The notes: a model not told the origin generated them from the letters alone. A DNA stretch of 64,000 bases from Bacillus sp. FJAT-26390 (GCF_001682865.1 NZ_MAQX01000035.1:1-64000); one strand, 5' to 3'; shown: positions 53,585-62,673, counted from the stretch's first letter. Program-made: numbers and translations.

Positions 53585-54997
53585 TTACGATGCTCCGTTC
53601 GCCTGCGCTGCTGATGCTGCTTCTGCTTCTGCTTCTGATGCCTCTTGATCCTCCAAAGCTTCCAGCTGCTTCAGGCGCTGCTCGGTATATCGATTGGTCG
53701 GAATCGCAAGGCCGAGGTTGCCGCGCAGCGTATCTGCCTCGTACTCGGTGCGGAATAAGCCGCGCTGCTGCAGTACCGGAATAACAAGCTCCACAAATTC
53801 GTCCAGCCCCGTCGGAACGCCCGCTCCGATAATAAATCCATCGATAGCGCCCTGCTCAAACCACTCTTGAATCAGGTCCGCAACCTTCTCCGGCGTTCCG
53901 ATAAACGGCGTTCTTGGCGTTGCCGCACGAAGTGCAGCTTGGCGCAGCGTTAAGCTCTGCTCCTTCGCCTCCCGCTTAATTTTGTCCGTTGTGCTTTGGA
54001 AGCTGTTTTTGCCTAGCTCGCCAAGCTCAGGGAAAGGTCCATCCAGCGGATATTGCTTGAAATCATGATGCTCGAAAAAACGTCCCAAATTGTCGAGCGC
54101 ATTATCGATGCTGATCAATTGAGCCACTTCCTCGTATTTGCGCTCCGCTTCTTCATCCGTTGCCCCGACGATAACGCCAATACCCGGAAAAATAAGAATC
54201 TCTTCGGGCGAGCGTCCGAGCTCCGCCGCTCTGCGCTTCACATCCTGGTAGAAGGCTCTCGCTTCCCCCAGTGTCTCGTGGTTCGTAAAAATAGCATCAG
54301 CCGAGGCGGCTGCCAAGTTTCTTCCGCTCTCCGATGAGCCTGCTTGGAATACGACCGGCTGCCCCTGCTTCGATCTCGCGATGTTGAGCGGTCCCTTGAC
54401 GGAGAAAAACTCGCCTTCGTGGTTTAGCGTGTGCAGCTTGCTTTTATCAAAAAACTCGCCGGTTTCCTTATTGCGTACAAACGCGTCATCCTCCCATGAA
54501 TCCCATAGGCCGCGGGCCACCTTCAAATACTCGGCAGCGATGCGATAACGTTTGCTGTGGTCGGGATGCTGCTCAAGCGGAATGCTGTAGTTGAGCGCTG
54601 TGCCTTCAAGCGGAGAAGTCACGACATTCCAGCCGGCGCGCCCTCCGCTAATATGATCAAGGGAAGAAAACTGTCTGGATACGGTAAACGGTTGGCTGTA
54701 AGAAGTAGACAAGGTGCCTACCAGCCCGATTCTTGAAGTGACAGCGCCAAGCGCGGACAAAATGGTAATCGGCTCGAAGCGATTCAAGAAGTGGGGATTG
54801 GACTTTTCGTTAATGTACAAGCCGTCAGCAATGAACAAGAAATCAAATTTCCCTTCCTCTGCCTTAATAGCCTGCTGCTTGTAAAACTCAAAATTAACGC
54901 TCGCGTTTGCTACGGCATCCGGATGTCTCCAGCCCGCGAAGTTGCCTCCCGCACCATGCAATATAGCACCCAATCTAAGTTTCTTTTGCTCCGCCAT
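53585..54997 (-). CDS. LLM-class flavin-dependent monooxygenase (NtaA/SnaA/DszA family)
   Basis: 470 residues. Starts with MAEQKKLRLGAILHGAGGNF, then GRAGWNVVTSP, RSKQGQPVVFQAGSSESGRN and FIGTPEKVADLIQEWFEQGA, characteristic of the NtaA/SnaA/DszA/SoxA branch. These use FMNH2 from a separate reductase, and none is visible nearby. Members oxidise sulfonates, dibenzothiophene sulfone, nitrilotriacetate and similar compounds. The last 20 residues are an Ala/Glu-rich tail. ATG at 54997 with GGAG 6 bases before. It is the first gene of the importer transcript. Confidence 0.92.
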   Translation of the reverse strand: MAEQKKLRLGAILHGAGGNFAGWRHPDAVANASVNFEFYKQQAIKAEEGKFDFLFIADGLYINEKSNPHFLNRFEPITILSALGAVTSRIGLVGTLSTSYSQPFTVSRQFSSLDHISGGRAGWNVVTSPLEGTALNYSIPLEQHPDHSKRYRIAAEYLKVARGLWDSWEDDAFVRNKETGEFFDKSKLHTLNHEGEFFSVKGPLNIARSKQGQPVVFQAGSSESGRNLAAASADAIFTNHETLGEARAFYQDVKRRAAELGRSPEEILIFPGIGVIVGATDEEAERKYEEVAQLISIDNALDNLGRFFEHHDFKQYPLDGPFPELGELGKNSFQSTTDKIKREAKEQSLTLRQAALRAATPRTPFIGTPEKVADLIQEWFEQGAIDGFIIGAGVPTGLDEFVELVIPVLQQRGLFRTEYEADTLRGNLGLAIPTNRYTEQRLKQLEALEDQEASEAEAEAASAAQANGAS

Positions 54998-55026
54998 AAA
55001 TATCTCCACCCCTCATGTTTTAAAAT

Positions 55027-55068
55027 ATTTGAATACTATATAATTCAAATAGGTTTTATTGGAATTAT
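55027..55068. promoter_or_regulatory. 24-bp inverted repeat and CymR-like element upstream of the monooxygenase
   Basis: ATTTGAAT (55027-55034) and ATTCAAAT (55043-55050) form a perfect 8-bp dyad with an 8-base spacer. Next to it is ATTGGAATTAT (55058-55068), reminiscent of part of the CymR site that represses sulfur-scavenging genes in Bacillus. It covers the likely promoter of the monooxygenase operon. Sulfur control is inferred only. Confidence 0.5.
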
Positions 55069-55235
55069 GATGAGATGAGTCTATCACCTTCGTTCGAACG
55101 CAGTCAATTGCTGCCATAATAGATAAATTCTATTTCTATATTCAATAATTCAATGTTCTCGCTTTCTTACAAAGAGAAGGGAGGAAGGAAGGAAGGGGAC
55201 GAAGGTCCCCTCGTATTTTTTCGGGAACATAACCA

Positions 55236-56087
55236 TCATTGAAGCGCTTTGCGGAGAGTCCATTCAATTACGCGCCAAGGGAGCATTTTTTTCATGAGGA
55301 AAATCAATTTGGCATCGCTGCCGCATGTATAACGAAGCTTTGGAGCGCGCGCTTTACAAATTTTCACGATCGTATTTGCCACATGAATCGGGTTAGGGGA
55401 GTTTTGCTCCGACTTTGCGTTGAAGTGATTAAATCGCTCAATCATATGGCTATACGGCGAGTCGGAATGGCTGCGATACACATGCTTGGCTGCAATGCCC
55501 GTATCATAGGTACCCGGCTGGACGAGCACGACAGGTATGGAAAATGACATGAGCTCCAGGCGCAAGGCTTCGCTAAACCCTTCCATCGCAAATTTTGAAG
55601 CAGAGTAGGCTCCCGTATTAGAAAATCCGATTATGCCGGCACCGCTGCTTACATTGATAATTTTGCCTTGCTTGCGCGTTCGCATATGAGGCAGCACCGC
55701 TTTCGTAACGGCTACCATTCCGAAAAAATTAGTTTCCAGCTGAGCCCGCCAATCCGCCATCGGCACCTCCTCGATGACGCCCATCACGGCATAACCCGCA
55801 TTGTTGATGAGCACGTCGATGCGCTCCCAGCGCTGTATGACAGTCTCGATTACATCTGCTACGTTTTCGTGGTCCGTAATATCAAGCTTCATGGTTTCGA
55901 TTCGTTCAAGAACGCCATTTTCTTTTGCTTTTGCGAGCAGAGCTTCTTTTTTTCCCATATCCCTCATCGTTGCGATGACGCGGAAGCCCTCCTGCGCCAG
56001 GCGGATGGAGGTTAACAGCCCGAACCCGCTGGATGCCCCGGTAATCAAAGCGATTGGTTGACTTGATAATAGAGCGGCCTTTGGCAC
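55236..56087 (-). CDS. short-chain dehydrogenase/reductase
   Basis: 283 residues. Cofactor loop is TGASSGFGLLTSIRLAQEG (about 15), NNAG is in VLINNAGYAVMG, and the catalytic Ser-Tyr-Lys are in INVSSGAGIIG and YSASKFAMEGFSEAL. It is a cytoplasmic NAD(P)-dependent oxidoreductase; the substrate is unknown. GTG start at 56087 with AGGTGG 7 bases upstream is preferred over an upstream in-frame ATG. No functional tie to neighbours is apparent. Confidence 0.92.
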   Translation of the reverse strand: MPKAALLSSQPIALITGASSGFGLLTSIRLAQEGFRVIATMRDMGKKEALLAKAKENGVLERIETMKLDITDHENVADVIETVIQRWERIDVLINNAGYAVMGVIEEVPMADWRAQLETNFFGMVAVTKAVLPHMRTRKQGKIINVSSGAGIIGFSNTGAYSASKFAMEGFSEALRLELMSFSIPVVLVQPGTYDTGIAAKHVYRSHSDSPYSHMIERFNHFNAKSEQNSPNPIHVANTIVKICKARAPKLRYTCGSDAKLIFLMKKMLPWRVIEWTLRKALQ

Positions 56088-56212
56088 CCTAATCCCACCT
56101 TTAACAAAAGTAAATGATGTATGACTGATGTCAAAAAGCATTTGTTGTATTGAGTATAGCTTATCGGACGCAATTAGCGAGAGCAGGCAAGCCTTTGTTC
56201 CGAATAAGCAGA

Positions 56213-56257
56213 AGGGGCTGCCCCTTCGTAGATGAATCTACTTAAGCGACAGCCCCT
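56213..56257 (-). terminator. hairpin after glpP
   Basis: AGGGGCTG pairs with CAGCCCCT with an inner TAGAT/ATCTA stem. The following bases are only moderately T-rich (TCTGCTTATT), so termination may be weak. Confidence 0.6.
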
Positions 56258-56272
56258 AATGATATTCAATGT

Positions 56273-56818
56273 TCATTTTAAATTCCATAGTTCCATTCGG
56301 CTTGTCGATACGGCTACAGCTCCTGCGCCAAATAAGACGGGGAGATCCTCCTTTTTCTCGATGAATCCGCCCAAAATAATATCGACTCCGGTCTCTTTCT
56401 TGATGGCCTCTATTTTCGGATGCGAGAAGCTAGGCATAATTTCAATATAATCAGGCTTTATTTGCTTAGCAGAATTAATAATCGTCTTCATGGCGTGAGA
56501 ATCGATGATGAACCCGCGTTGTATGGCACTCAGCCCGTATTTCTTGGCATTCATTAAGGACGAGGTTCTCGTACTGATCACTCCGTCGATCTTGATGCTT
56601 TTTGACAAAAAATGAATCGAGGCCTCGTCGTCCTTAATTCCTCTCACCATGTCCAAGTGGAGATATATTTTTTTGTTGGCGCTTTTAACGCATTGTACGA
56701 TGCTTTGCAATTGGATCAGTTCGCCTTCCAGCAAAAAAATGACCTCTTGCGGCGATGCCAAAGCTTTCTCGAGCTCCTTAAAGCCTCGTACGGCCGGAAT
56801 AACGGTATCTTTTATCAT
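56273..56818 (-). CDS. glpP: glycerol-3-phosphate-responsive antiterminator
   Basis: 181 residues. GlpP family, TIM-barrel-like, with KKIYLHLDMVRGIKDDEASI, DGVISTRTSSLMNAKK and YIEIMPSFSHPKI. When bound to glycerol-3-phosphate, GlpP lets RNA polymerase pass a leader terminator before glpFK (and glpD). A matching terminator lies in the glpF leader in this window. ATG at 56818 with AGGAGGG upstream. Monocistronic. Confidence 0.95.
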   Translation of the reverse strand: MIKDTVIPAVRGFKELEKALASPQEVIFLLEGELIQLQSIVQCVKSANKKIYLHLDMVRGIKDDEASIHFLSKSIKIDGVISTRTSSLMNAKKYGLSAIQRGFIIDSHAMKTIINSAKQIKPDYIEIMPSFSHPKIEAIKKETGVDIILGGFIEKKEDLPVLFGAGAVAVSTSRMELWNLK

Positions 56819-56878
56819 AGCTTCCCTCCTAGCTAGCATGGTCTAATTCCTGAATGGGAAGCTAGCTTCACGAACTAA

Positions 56879-56908
56879 ATTATAGACTAATTCTATAAAA
56901 TTTGTCAT
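56879..56908 (-). promoter_or_regulatory. sigma-A promoter of glpP
   Basis: Minus strand: ATGACA (56903-56908), 18 bases, TATAAT (56879-56884). Confidence 0.7.
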
Positions 56909-56950
56909 TTTATTTTGTTAGGCAACGCCGCGACCTATCCTTAGGAGCTT

Positions 56951-58453
56951 CTATTCCTCCTCTTTCTCCCACTCCATCGTCCGTTTCACTGCCTTCTTCC
57001 AGCCTTTATACAGCTTGCTGCGAACCGCTTCCTCCATTGACGGCTCGAAGGTTGCCATGCCGCTTGCCCGCTCTGCGATTTCTGATTTGTCCCAGAAGCC
57101 TACCGCTATCCCCGCCATATAAGCTGCTCCTAGCGCAGTAGACTCCGTAACCTCCGGTCTTTGCACTGGCACGCCCAGTATATCTGCCTGGAACTGCATC
57201 AATAAACGATTAGCCGTAGCTCCGCCATCCACGCGCAAGGACTGCAGCTTAAGGCCGGAATCGCTCTCCATCGCGCCAAGCACATCTTTGGTCTGGTAAG
57301 CCATGGAGTCGAGCGTAGCCCGAACGATATGCTCTTTTTTCGTCCCGCGCGTTAAGCCGAACATCGCTCCCCTTGCATACATATCCCAATAGGGTGCTCC
57401 GAGCCCTGCAAAAGCCGGCACCACATATACGCCATCGGTGTCCGCCACTTTTCCTGCGTAATACTCGGAATCCGATGCGGAATCAAACAGCTTCAGCCCG
57501 TCGCGAAGCCACTGGATCGCTGCTCCCGCGATAAAAATGCTTCCCTCCAGCGCATATTCCACTTTACCGTCCATCCCCCAAGCGATCGTTGTCAGCAAGC
57601 CCGATTGGGAAGCCACCGCTTTTGTGCCAGTGTTCATTAACATAAAGCAGCCGGTGCCGTATGTGTTTTTGGCCATGCCGGACTCGAAGCAGGTCTGGCC
57701 AAATAGCGCCGCTTGCTGATCCCCCGCAACGCCGGCAATCGGAATTTCCGCTCCTCCAAACGTCTGCGGGTCCGTGACGCCATATAGGCCAACGGAAGGT
57801 TTGACTTCAGGCAGCATGGATGGCGGAATGTTCAGCTCCGCAAGCAGCTTTTCATCCCAGCTCAAATTCATAATATTATAAAGCATCGTGCGGGATGCAT
57901 TCGTGTAATCCGTCGCGTGGACCTGCCCTCTTGTCAATTTCCAGATCAGCCAAGTATCCACCGTTCCGAATAACAGCTCGCCTCTCTCCGCTTTCTCCCT
58001 CGCACCTTCGACATGGTCTAAAATCCATTTCACCTTCGTTCCAGAGAAATAAGCGTCCACGACGAGCCCGGTATTTTCCCGAATATATGCCTCAAACCCT
58101 TTTTCCTTCAAGCCATCGCAAATGCCAGCCGTTCTTCGGTCCTGCCACACGATTGCGTTATAGACGGGTTTGCCTGTGTTTTTGTCCCACACGATCGTCG
58201 TTTCCCTTTGGTTCGTAATCCCGATCGAGACGATCTCCTGCGGACTGACACCTGCGGTTTCAAGCACTTCGCGGGCTACGCCGCTTTGCGTTCCCCAAAT
58301 CTCCATCGCATCATGCTCAACCCAGCCTGCTCTTGGGTAAATTTGCGTAAATTCTTTTTGGGCCGTCCCTACGTTGTTGCCTTCACGGTCGAACAAAATC
58401 GCCCGAGAGCTGGTCGTTCCTTGATCGAGTGCAAGCACGTATTTTTTTTCCAT
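56951..58453 (-). CDS. glpK: glycerol kinase
   Basis: 500 residues, FGGY family. N-terminal ALDQGTTSSRAILFD, TNQRETTIVWDK, catalytic Asp region VDAYFSGTKVKWILDH, PEVKPSVGLYG, GDQQAALFGQ and GTGCFMLMNTG. Phosphorylates glycerol to glycerol-3-phosphate, the GlpP inducer. In Enterococcus a His in a YHFYG loop is phosphorylated by HPr; the aligned stretch here reads PQTFGG, with no His. GGGAGG precedes the ATG. It follows glpF by 31 bases. Confidence 0.97.
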   Translation of the reverse strand: MEKKYVLALDQGTTSSRAILFDREGNNVGTAQKEFTQIYPRAGWVEHDAMEIWGTQSGVAREVLETAGVSPQEIVSIGITNQRETTIVWDKNTGKPVYNAIVWQDRRTAGICDGLKEKGFEAYIRENTGLVVDAYFSGTKVKWILDHVEGAREKAERGELLFGTVDTWLIWKLTRGQVHATDYTNASRTMLYNIMNLSWDEKLLAELNIPPSMLPEVKPSVGLYGVTDPQTFGGAEIPIAGVAGDQQAALFGQTCFESGMAKNTYGTGCFMLMNTGTKAVASQSGLLTTIAWGMDGKVEYALEGSIFIAGAAIQWLRDGLKLFDSASDSEYYAGKVADTDGVYVVPAFAGLGAPYWDMYARGAMFGLTRGTKKEHIVRATLDSMAYQTKDVLGAMESDSGLKLQSLRVDGGATANRLLMQFQADILGVPVQRPEVTESTALGAAYMAGIAVGFWDKSEIAERASGMATFEPSMEEAVRSKLYKGWKKAVKRTMEWEKEEE

Positions 58454-58484
58454 CCTAAAAACCTCCCATTTTTATCATTGCTTA

Positions 58485-59195
58485 TTAACCAACAAATACG
58501 GATGTATAGAAGATTGCAGCAAGCACGCCTCCCACAACGGGGCCTACGACCGGGACAAATGCGTAACGCCAATCGGAGGAGCCTTTGCCGGCAATCGGCA
58601 GAACAAAATGCGCAATTCTTGGGCCCAGGTCGCGTGCCGGGTTTATCGCATAGCCCGTTGTTCCTCCCAAAGAAAGGCCGATAACGACGACCAAAAATCC
58701 GACAATAAGCGGTGCAAGGCCATCCGTGATACGATTAGCCCCGATTGCCATGATCGCCATCACAAGGACGAATGTACCGATGATTTCGCTGACCAGATTG
58801 GCTCCAAAATTCCGAATAGCCGGGCCCGTCGCAAATACCGCCAGCTTGAGCTCGCTGCTTTGCGTTTCTTTCCAGTGGGGCAGGTAATGAAGCCATACCA
58901 AGACTGAACCCAAAAATGCCCCTATCAACTGCGCAAAAATATAACCCGGCACTAGACTCCATTCGAATTTGCCTGCCACCGCAAGCGCAATCGTTAAAGC
59001 TGGATTTAAATGCGCTCCGCTAAAGCCTCCTACAGAATATGCCGCTACGGCAACGGCTAGTCCCCAAGCTAATGTAATGACGATCCAGCCTGAATTTTCC
59101 GCTTTCGATTTCCTTAATAACACGCCAGCTACTACACCGTTGCCTAGTAAAATCAATAACGCCGTTCCAACGGTTTCCGCCATAAAAGATGACAT
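58485..59195 (-). CDS. glpF: glycerol uptake facilitator (aquaglyceroporin)
   Basis: 236 residues, six helices, with the two pore motifs HLNPALTIAL and INPARDLGPR; the Asp after NPAR (NPARD) is typical of aquaglyceroporins. It passes glycerol into the cell. The ATG at 59195 with GGGGG 9 bases upstream is preferred; the ATG at 59210 has no site. First gene of glpFK, behind a long leader. Confidence 0.96.
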   Translation of the reverse strand: MSSFMAETVGTALLILLGNGVVAGVLLRKSKAENSGWIVITLAWGLAVAVAAYSVGGFSGAHLNPALTIALAVAGKFEWSLVPGYIFAQLIGAFLGSVLVWLHYLPHWKETQSSELKLAVFATGPAIRNFGANLVSEIIGTFVLVMAIMAIGANRITDGLAPLIVGFLVVVIGLSLGGTTGYAINPARDLGPRIAHFVLPIAGKGSSDWRYAFVPVVGPVVGGVLAAIFYTSVFVG

Positions 59196-59293
59196 CGTGT
59201 TGACCCCCATATTGTAAGTAATAAGTAGAAGAACATACTCTTTTGGCTAGACATACATGAAATAAATCTCAAATAACGGCTACATCACCCCCG

Positions 59294-59370
59294 AAAAAAA
59301 TAAACAGCCATCATTAGCCGCTGCGAATGCTCCTATATAGGACACTCGCAATTGCATAATAATGGCTGTT
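59294..59370 (-). terminator. GlpP-controlled leader terminator before glpF
   Basis: Minus strand: AACAGCCATTATTA (59357-59370) pairs with TAATGATGGCTGTT (59303-59316), one G-U, around a second hairpin with CCTATATAGG at its tip, followed by TATTTTTTT. Its position, 100 bases before glpF, fits the known GlpP antitermination site in Bacillus subtilis. Confidence 0.88.
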
Positions 59371-59408
59371 CTCCGTTTCTCACAGCTAACGCTATTCACT
59401 TGTTTCGT

Positions 59409-59445
59409 ATTATACCTAGCAGATCTATTTTTGTAAACCCTTTCA
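59409..59445 (-). promoter_or_regulatory. glpFK promoter with cre site
   Basis: Minus strand: TTTACA (59432-59437), 17 bases, TATAAT (59409-59414). TGAAAGGGTTTACA (59432-59445) matches the cre consensus TGWAANCGNTNWCA except one base and overlaps the -35, so CcpA repression is expected. Confidence 0.85.
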
Positions 59446-59491
59446 TTGACTTATAATTCCATCTGCCCAAAATCCTAACGAACATGCTGCC

Positions 59492-61276
59492 CTATTGCTC
59501 GACATTAAACTGCTGCTGAACAAGCTTGGCATACAAAGCGTGGCCTGCAAGCAGCTCGGCATGGGAGCCTTGGCCGGAAATTTCGCCTTTCTCCAGCACG
59601 ATAATTTGGTCCGCACCACGAATGGTCGAAAGGCGATGAGCGATAACAAGCGTCGTTCTCGCCTTCATTAAGCCTTGAAGAGCCTCCTGCACCTGCTGCT
59701 CGGAATCGCTGTCTAGATGGGCAGTAGCTTCGTCCAGCAGCAAAATATCCGGGTTTCGCAAAATAGCCCGCGCTATTGCAAGCCGCTGACGCTGGCCGCC
59801 AGACAGCATAACGCCTCTTTCACCAACCTCCGACTCATAGCCGTCTGGCAGCGAATGTATAAAAGACGTCAAATTCGCCTGCCGCACCGCCTCGTTCATA
59901 CGATCATCTTCTACATGCCCCAGTCCATAGGTGAGATTATGCCGAATCGTACCCTGCATCATCGGACTATCCTGCGATACGTAGGCGATCCGTTTGCGCC
60001 ATTCCTCGAGCCGCATGGCGGCAATCGGTTGCCCGCCGTACGTAATCTCTCCCTCAGTCGGCATGTAAAATCGCTCAAGCAGCGAGAATAGTGTCGTCTT
60101 GCCGGTACCGCTCGGACCTACAAACGCCGTTACTTGTCCTTGCTCTACTTGGAAGGAGAGCGAATGCAGCAGCGGCCGGTCGTCCGAATAGCCGAAGCTT
60201 ACCCGATCAAAGCCGATAAAGGAGGCAGCTGTTTGAGCCTTCGCATGCGGCTTGGCTGCCTCTGGCATTTCCTCGCCAGATTGTTCCTCCCTCTCGTTCA
60301 GCAGCTCCAAAATTCTTTCAGACGCTCCCATCGCTTTTTGGAATTGCGTAAAGAAGGACGCCATTTGCGTAAACGGCATTACGATTTGGAACATGTATAA
60401 AATAATGGCGACCAACTCACCGCCCGTTAAGGTGCCTTGCGCTACGCGAACCCCGCCATATCCGATTAAGATGACAAGAATGAGCAGCATGACGGTCATC
60501 ATAAGCGGAGTGACGACGGACATAATTTTGGCTTCCTGCAGGCCGAATGTAAACAATCGCGAGATGCGAAAAGCTCCTTGACGCTGCTCCACAGGCTCCG
60601 CCAGCGAAGCCTTCACTAAGCGGATATCGGACAGCACCCGGCCCAGATCGCCTTGGAACAACGCCGTCTCATCCTGCATCGATTTGGACACCTTAAACAT
60701 TTTGGTGCCGAGCGGCCATAAAATAAGCAGTGCGGCCGGAACGGCAATAAGCATAAGCAGCGTCAGCTTCCAATCTATCAGCAACAGTAAAGTCACGCCG
60801 CCTATTATCGAAATAATGCCGCTTAGAAACGAGATGACATGGCCGATTATAAAATCTTTGATCACATTCGTATCGTTAGTCACCCGGCTCATCGTTTCGC
60901 CTGAATTGTTGCGGTCGAAGAACGGTACGGGCAGCTTTAACACCCGCTCCCACAACTCGCGCCGCAAGCCGGCAATCACATGCTGGCCTACGTAAGACAT
61001 CGTGTAAACGGAGAAGCCTGACATAATCGTCTGTGCCAGAAAAACCGCTCCAAGCATGACAAACGTAGCGGTCTGGACCGCGGATTGCGACAGCTCATCG
61101 ACTAGATTCTTAGTCAGCAATGGAATAAGGAGCGACAGCAGCGTCTCGCCGAGCCCTAACGCGATCGCGGCCGTTATCAAAATAGAAGCCGGTTTATGCT
61201 TCGCAATCAGCTTGAAAAATTGCGGCAGGCTGACGGCTGCTTGCATTTTCTGCGCATCGGCATGATTATCACTCAT
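59492..61276 (-). CDS. multidrug-type ABC exporter (BmrA-like half transporter)
   Basis: 594 residues: six-helix membrane domain (about 30-320), then the ATPase domain with Walker A VGPSGTGKTTLFSLLERFY, LSGGQRQRLAIARAIL and ILLLDEATAHLDSDSE. It works as a homodimer in drug or lipid efflux. The start overlaps the MerR regulator's stop by 8 bases. Co-transcribed with, and presumably controlled by, that regulator. Confidence 0.94.
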   Translation of the reverse strand: MSDNHADAQKMQAAVSLPQFFKLIAKHKPASILITAAIALGLGETLLSLLIPLLTKNLVDELSQSAVQTATFVMLGAVFLAQTIMSGFSVYTMSYVGQHVIAGLRRELWERVLKLPVPFFDRNNSGETMSRVTNDTNVIKDFIIGHVISFLSGIISIIGGVTLLLLIDWKLTLLMLIAVPAALLILWPLGTKMFKVSKSMQDETALFQGDLGRVLSDIRLVKASLAEPVEQRQGAFRISRLFTFGLQEAKIMSVVTPLMMTVMLLILVILIGYGGVRVAQGTLTGGELVAIILYMFQIVMPFTQMASFFTQFQKAMGASERILELLNEREEQSGEEMPEAAKPHAKAQTAASFIGFDRVSFGYSDDRPLLHSLSFQVEQGQVTAFVGPSGTGKTTLFSLLERFYMPTEGEITYGGQPIAAMRLEEWRKRIAYVSQDSPMMQGTIRHNLTYGLGHVEDDRMNEAVRQANLTSFIHSLPDGYESEVGERGVMLSGGQRQRLAIARAILRNPDILLLDEATAHLDSDSEQQVQEALQGLMKARTTLVIAHRLSTIRGADQIIVLEKGEISGQGSHAELLAGHALYAKLVQQQFNVEQ

Positions 61277-62078
61277 TCGTTTTGCCCTCCTTGATCTTTT
61301 TTGCAGCCTCCAGATGGTCGAATGCTTTGGTCAAAAAGGCTTCTTCCTCCTTCGTGAACGCGTTAGGAAACAATATCGGGTCCATCGGCTGCGCAGCATC
61401 ATCGAGCACCTCGATTTGGGCAAGCTCCGCTTCGTTTAGCCCTTCAAATACAGGGCTTAGAAGCTCCTCCAAGAGGGAAACCAGCCTTCTCCCGCATGCA
61501 AGCACTTCTTCGTCAAGCGGTTGTTTCCCTTGCTTATAGCACTGCTTAAGCTCCATGACGATAGCCGTTAATCTGCGCTCCATTTCCAGCCGTTGCTCAG
61601 GCGCCATGCCTTCCATGAATATGGCATCAACGAAGGAGGAAGGCATTTTTTGCGACAGCCACTGCTTCTGATGCTCCTCATACTGAATATAATGAATAAA
61701 CACGAGCAGCAAATCGCTATCGATTTTGCCTGCTCCCTCACTGATCCTTTGCATGCGTCCAATCGTCTCCAGCACACGCTCCAAATGCTGCTGCTTTTTT
61801 TGAAGCATCTCGTATTGCGAGGCAAGCGATTGCTGCATATCCTCCTCCGGCCTTGCCAAATAAGCAGCGATGTCCTCCAGCGAGAAGTCCAAATATTTTA
61901 GCGTCAATATTTTTTGCAGCTGAATTAAGTCCTTATCGGTATAAAAACGATGCCCGTACTCATTCCGGCTCGATGGCTTCAGCAGCCCCTTGCGATCGTA
62001 GTATCGGAGCGTCCTCTCCGTTACTGCGGTAAGCTTCGCGAATGCGCCAATTGCGTAAAGAGTTTGATTTTCCACCAC
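61269..62078 (-). CDS. MerR-family transcriptional regulator
   Basis: 269 residues. N-terminal winged helix with IGAFAKLTAVTERTLRYYDR and KGLLKPSSRNEYGHRFYTD; a coiled coil (about 85-125), and a C-terminal ligand domain of about 140 residues. It likely activates its own promoter upon binding a toxic compound exported by the adjacent ABC protein. GTG start with AGGAGG 6 bases upstream. Confidence 0.93.
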   Translation of the reverse strand: MVENQTLYAIGAFAKLTAVTERTLRYYDRKGLLKPSSRNEYGHRFYTDKDLIQLQKILTLKYLDFSLEDIAAYLARPEEDMQQSLASQYEMLQKKQQHLERVLETIGRMQRISEGAGKIDSDLLLVFIHYIQYEEHQKQWLSQKMPSSFVDAIFMEGMAPEQRLEMERRLTAIVMELKQCYKQGKQPLDEEVLACGRRLVSLLEELLSPVFEGLNEAELAQIEVLDDAAQPMDPILFPNAFTKEEEAFLTKAFDHLEAAKKIKEGKTNE

Positions 62079-62099
62079 TTTATCCCTCCTATGGAATTG

Positions 62100-62130
62100 A
62101 GTATAACCCTTGACGCTACGTCAAGGGCAA
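62100..62130 (-). promoter_or_regulatory. MerR-type promoter/operator
   Basis: Minus strand: TTGCCC (62125-62130), 19-bp spacer, TATACT (62100-62105). A perfect 9-bp dyad CCCTTGACG-TAG-CGTCAAGGG (62107-62127) fills the spacer, the layout MerR activators use to untwist an overlong promoter. Confidence 0.88.
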
Positions 62131-62294
62131 TGGTTTTTTATCAACTGTATAATCACTATTAATATTGTAAAATTTATGTTTACTAGAATAATAGACTATA
62201 GCTAGATTCGACATTATCCGTTTTTATTTTCTTATATAATTTAAGACAATCTGGTCAATAATTTAAAAAACATCTTATTTTACAAAAATTAGGG

Positions 62295-62322
62295 TTGTAA
62301 ACATTAGGAATTTATATATAAT
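62295..62322 (+). promoter_or_regulatory. probable promoter of the 62374 gene
   Basis: TTGTAA, 16 bases, TATAAT. The 160 bases before it are very AT-rich and hold no gene. Confidence 0.55.
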
Positions 62323-62373
62323 AAATTTGTGAACAAATTGTTACAGAAACAACAGATCAAAGGAGAGAGATGA

Positions 62374-62673
62374 ATGGATCAGTACCAACCGCCTCAAATT
62401 AATACAGGTGTGCCTAGCTACGACTATAACCCGCAGCAGCCTGTTTCACCCGTCATTACAGTAAAAGAATGGATGCTTACTACGCTTATTATGATCATTC
62501 CGGTCGTAAACGTCATCATGATGTTCGTATGGGCGTTCGGGGAAGGCAATCCTACCAAAAAGAACTATTTTAAAGCGTCCTTAATTTGGGCTGCTATCGT
62601 TCTTGTGATTTATGCCATCATTGCCATTATATTTATCGCTGCGGCAGCTTCAACGGCTACATCGATGAATTAG
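62374..62673 (+). CDS. small membrane protein of unknown function
   Basis: 99 residues. A Pro/Gln/Tyr-rich N-terminus (about 1-30, YQPPQINTGVPSYDYNPQQP) is followed by two membrane helices (about 34-54 and 66-92) joined by GEGNPTKKNYFK. Not recognised as a named family. AAGGAGAG precedes the ATG, and a strong terminator follows. Isolated gene. Confidence 0.75.
   Translation: MDQYQPPQINTGVPSYDYNPQQPVSPVITVKEWMLTTLIMIIPVVNVIMMFVWAFGEGNPTKKNYFKASLIWAAIVLVIYAIIAIIFIAAAASTATSMN

Noticed and set aside
55195..55221. Terminator on the plus strand (GGGGAC/GTCCCC then T's)
   Set aside because: A good hairpin, but no plus-strand gene lies upstream and the minus-strand side lacks a clean T-run, so its use is unclear.
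62327..62350. Rex-type operator (TTGTGAAC...)
   Set aside because: Only the left half resembles a Rex site; the right half does not match TTCACAA.
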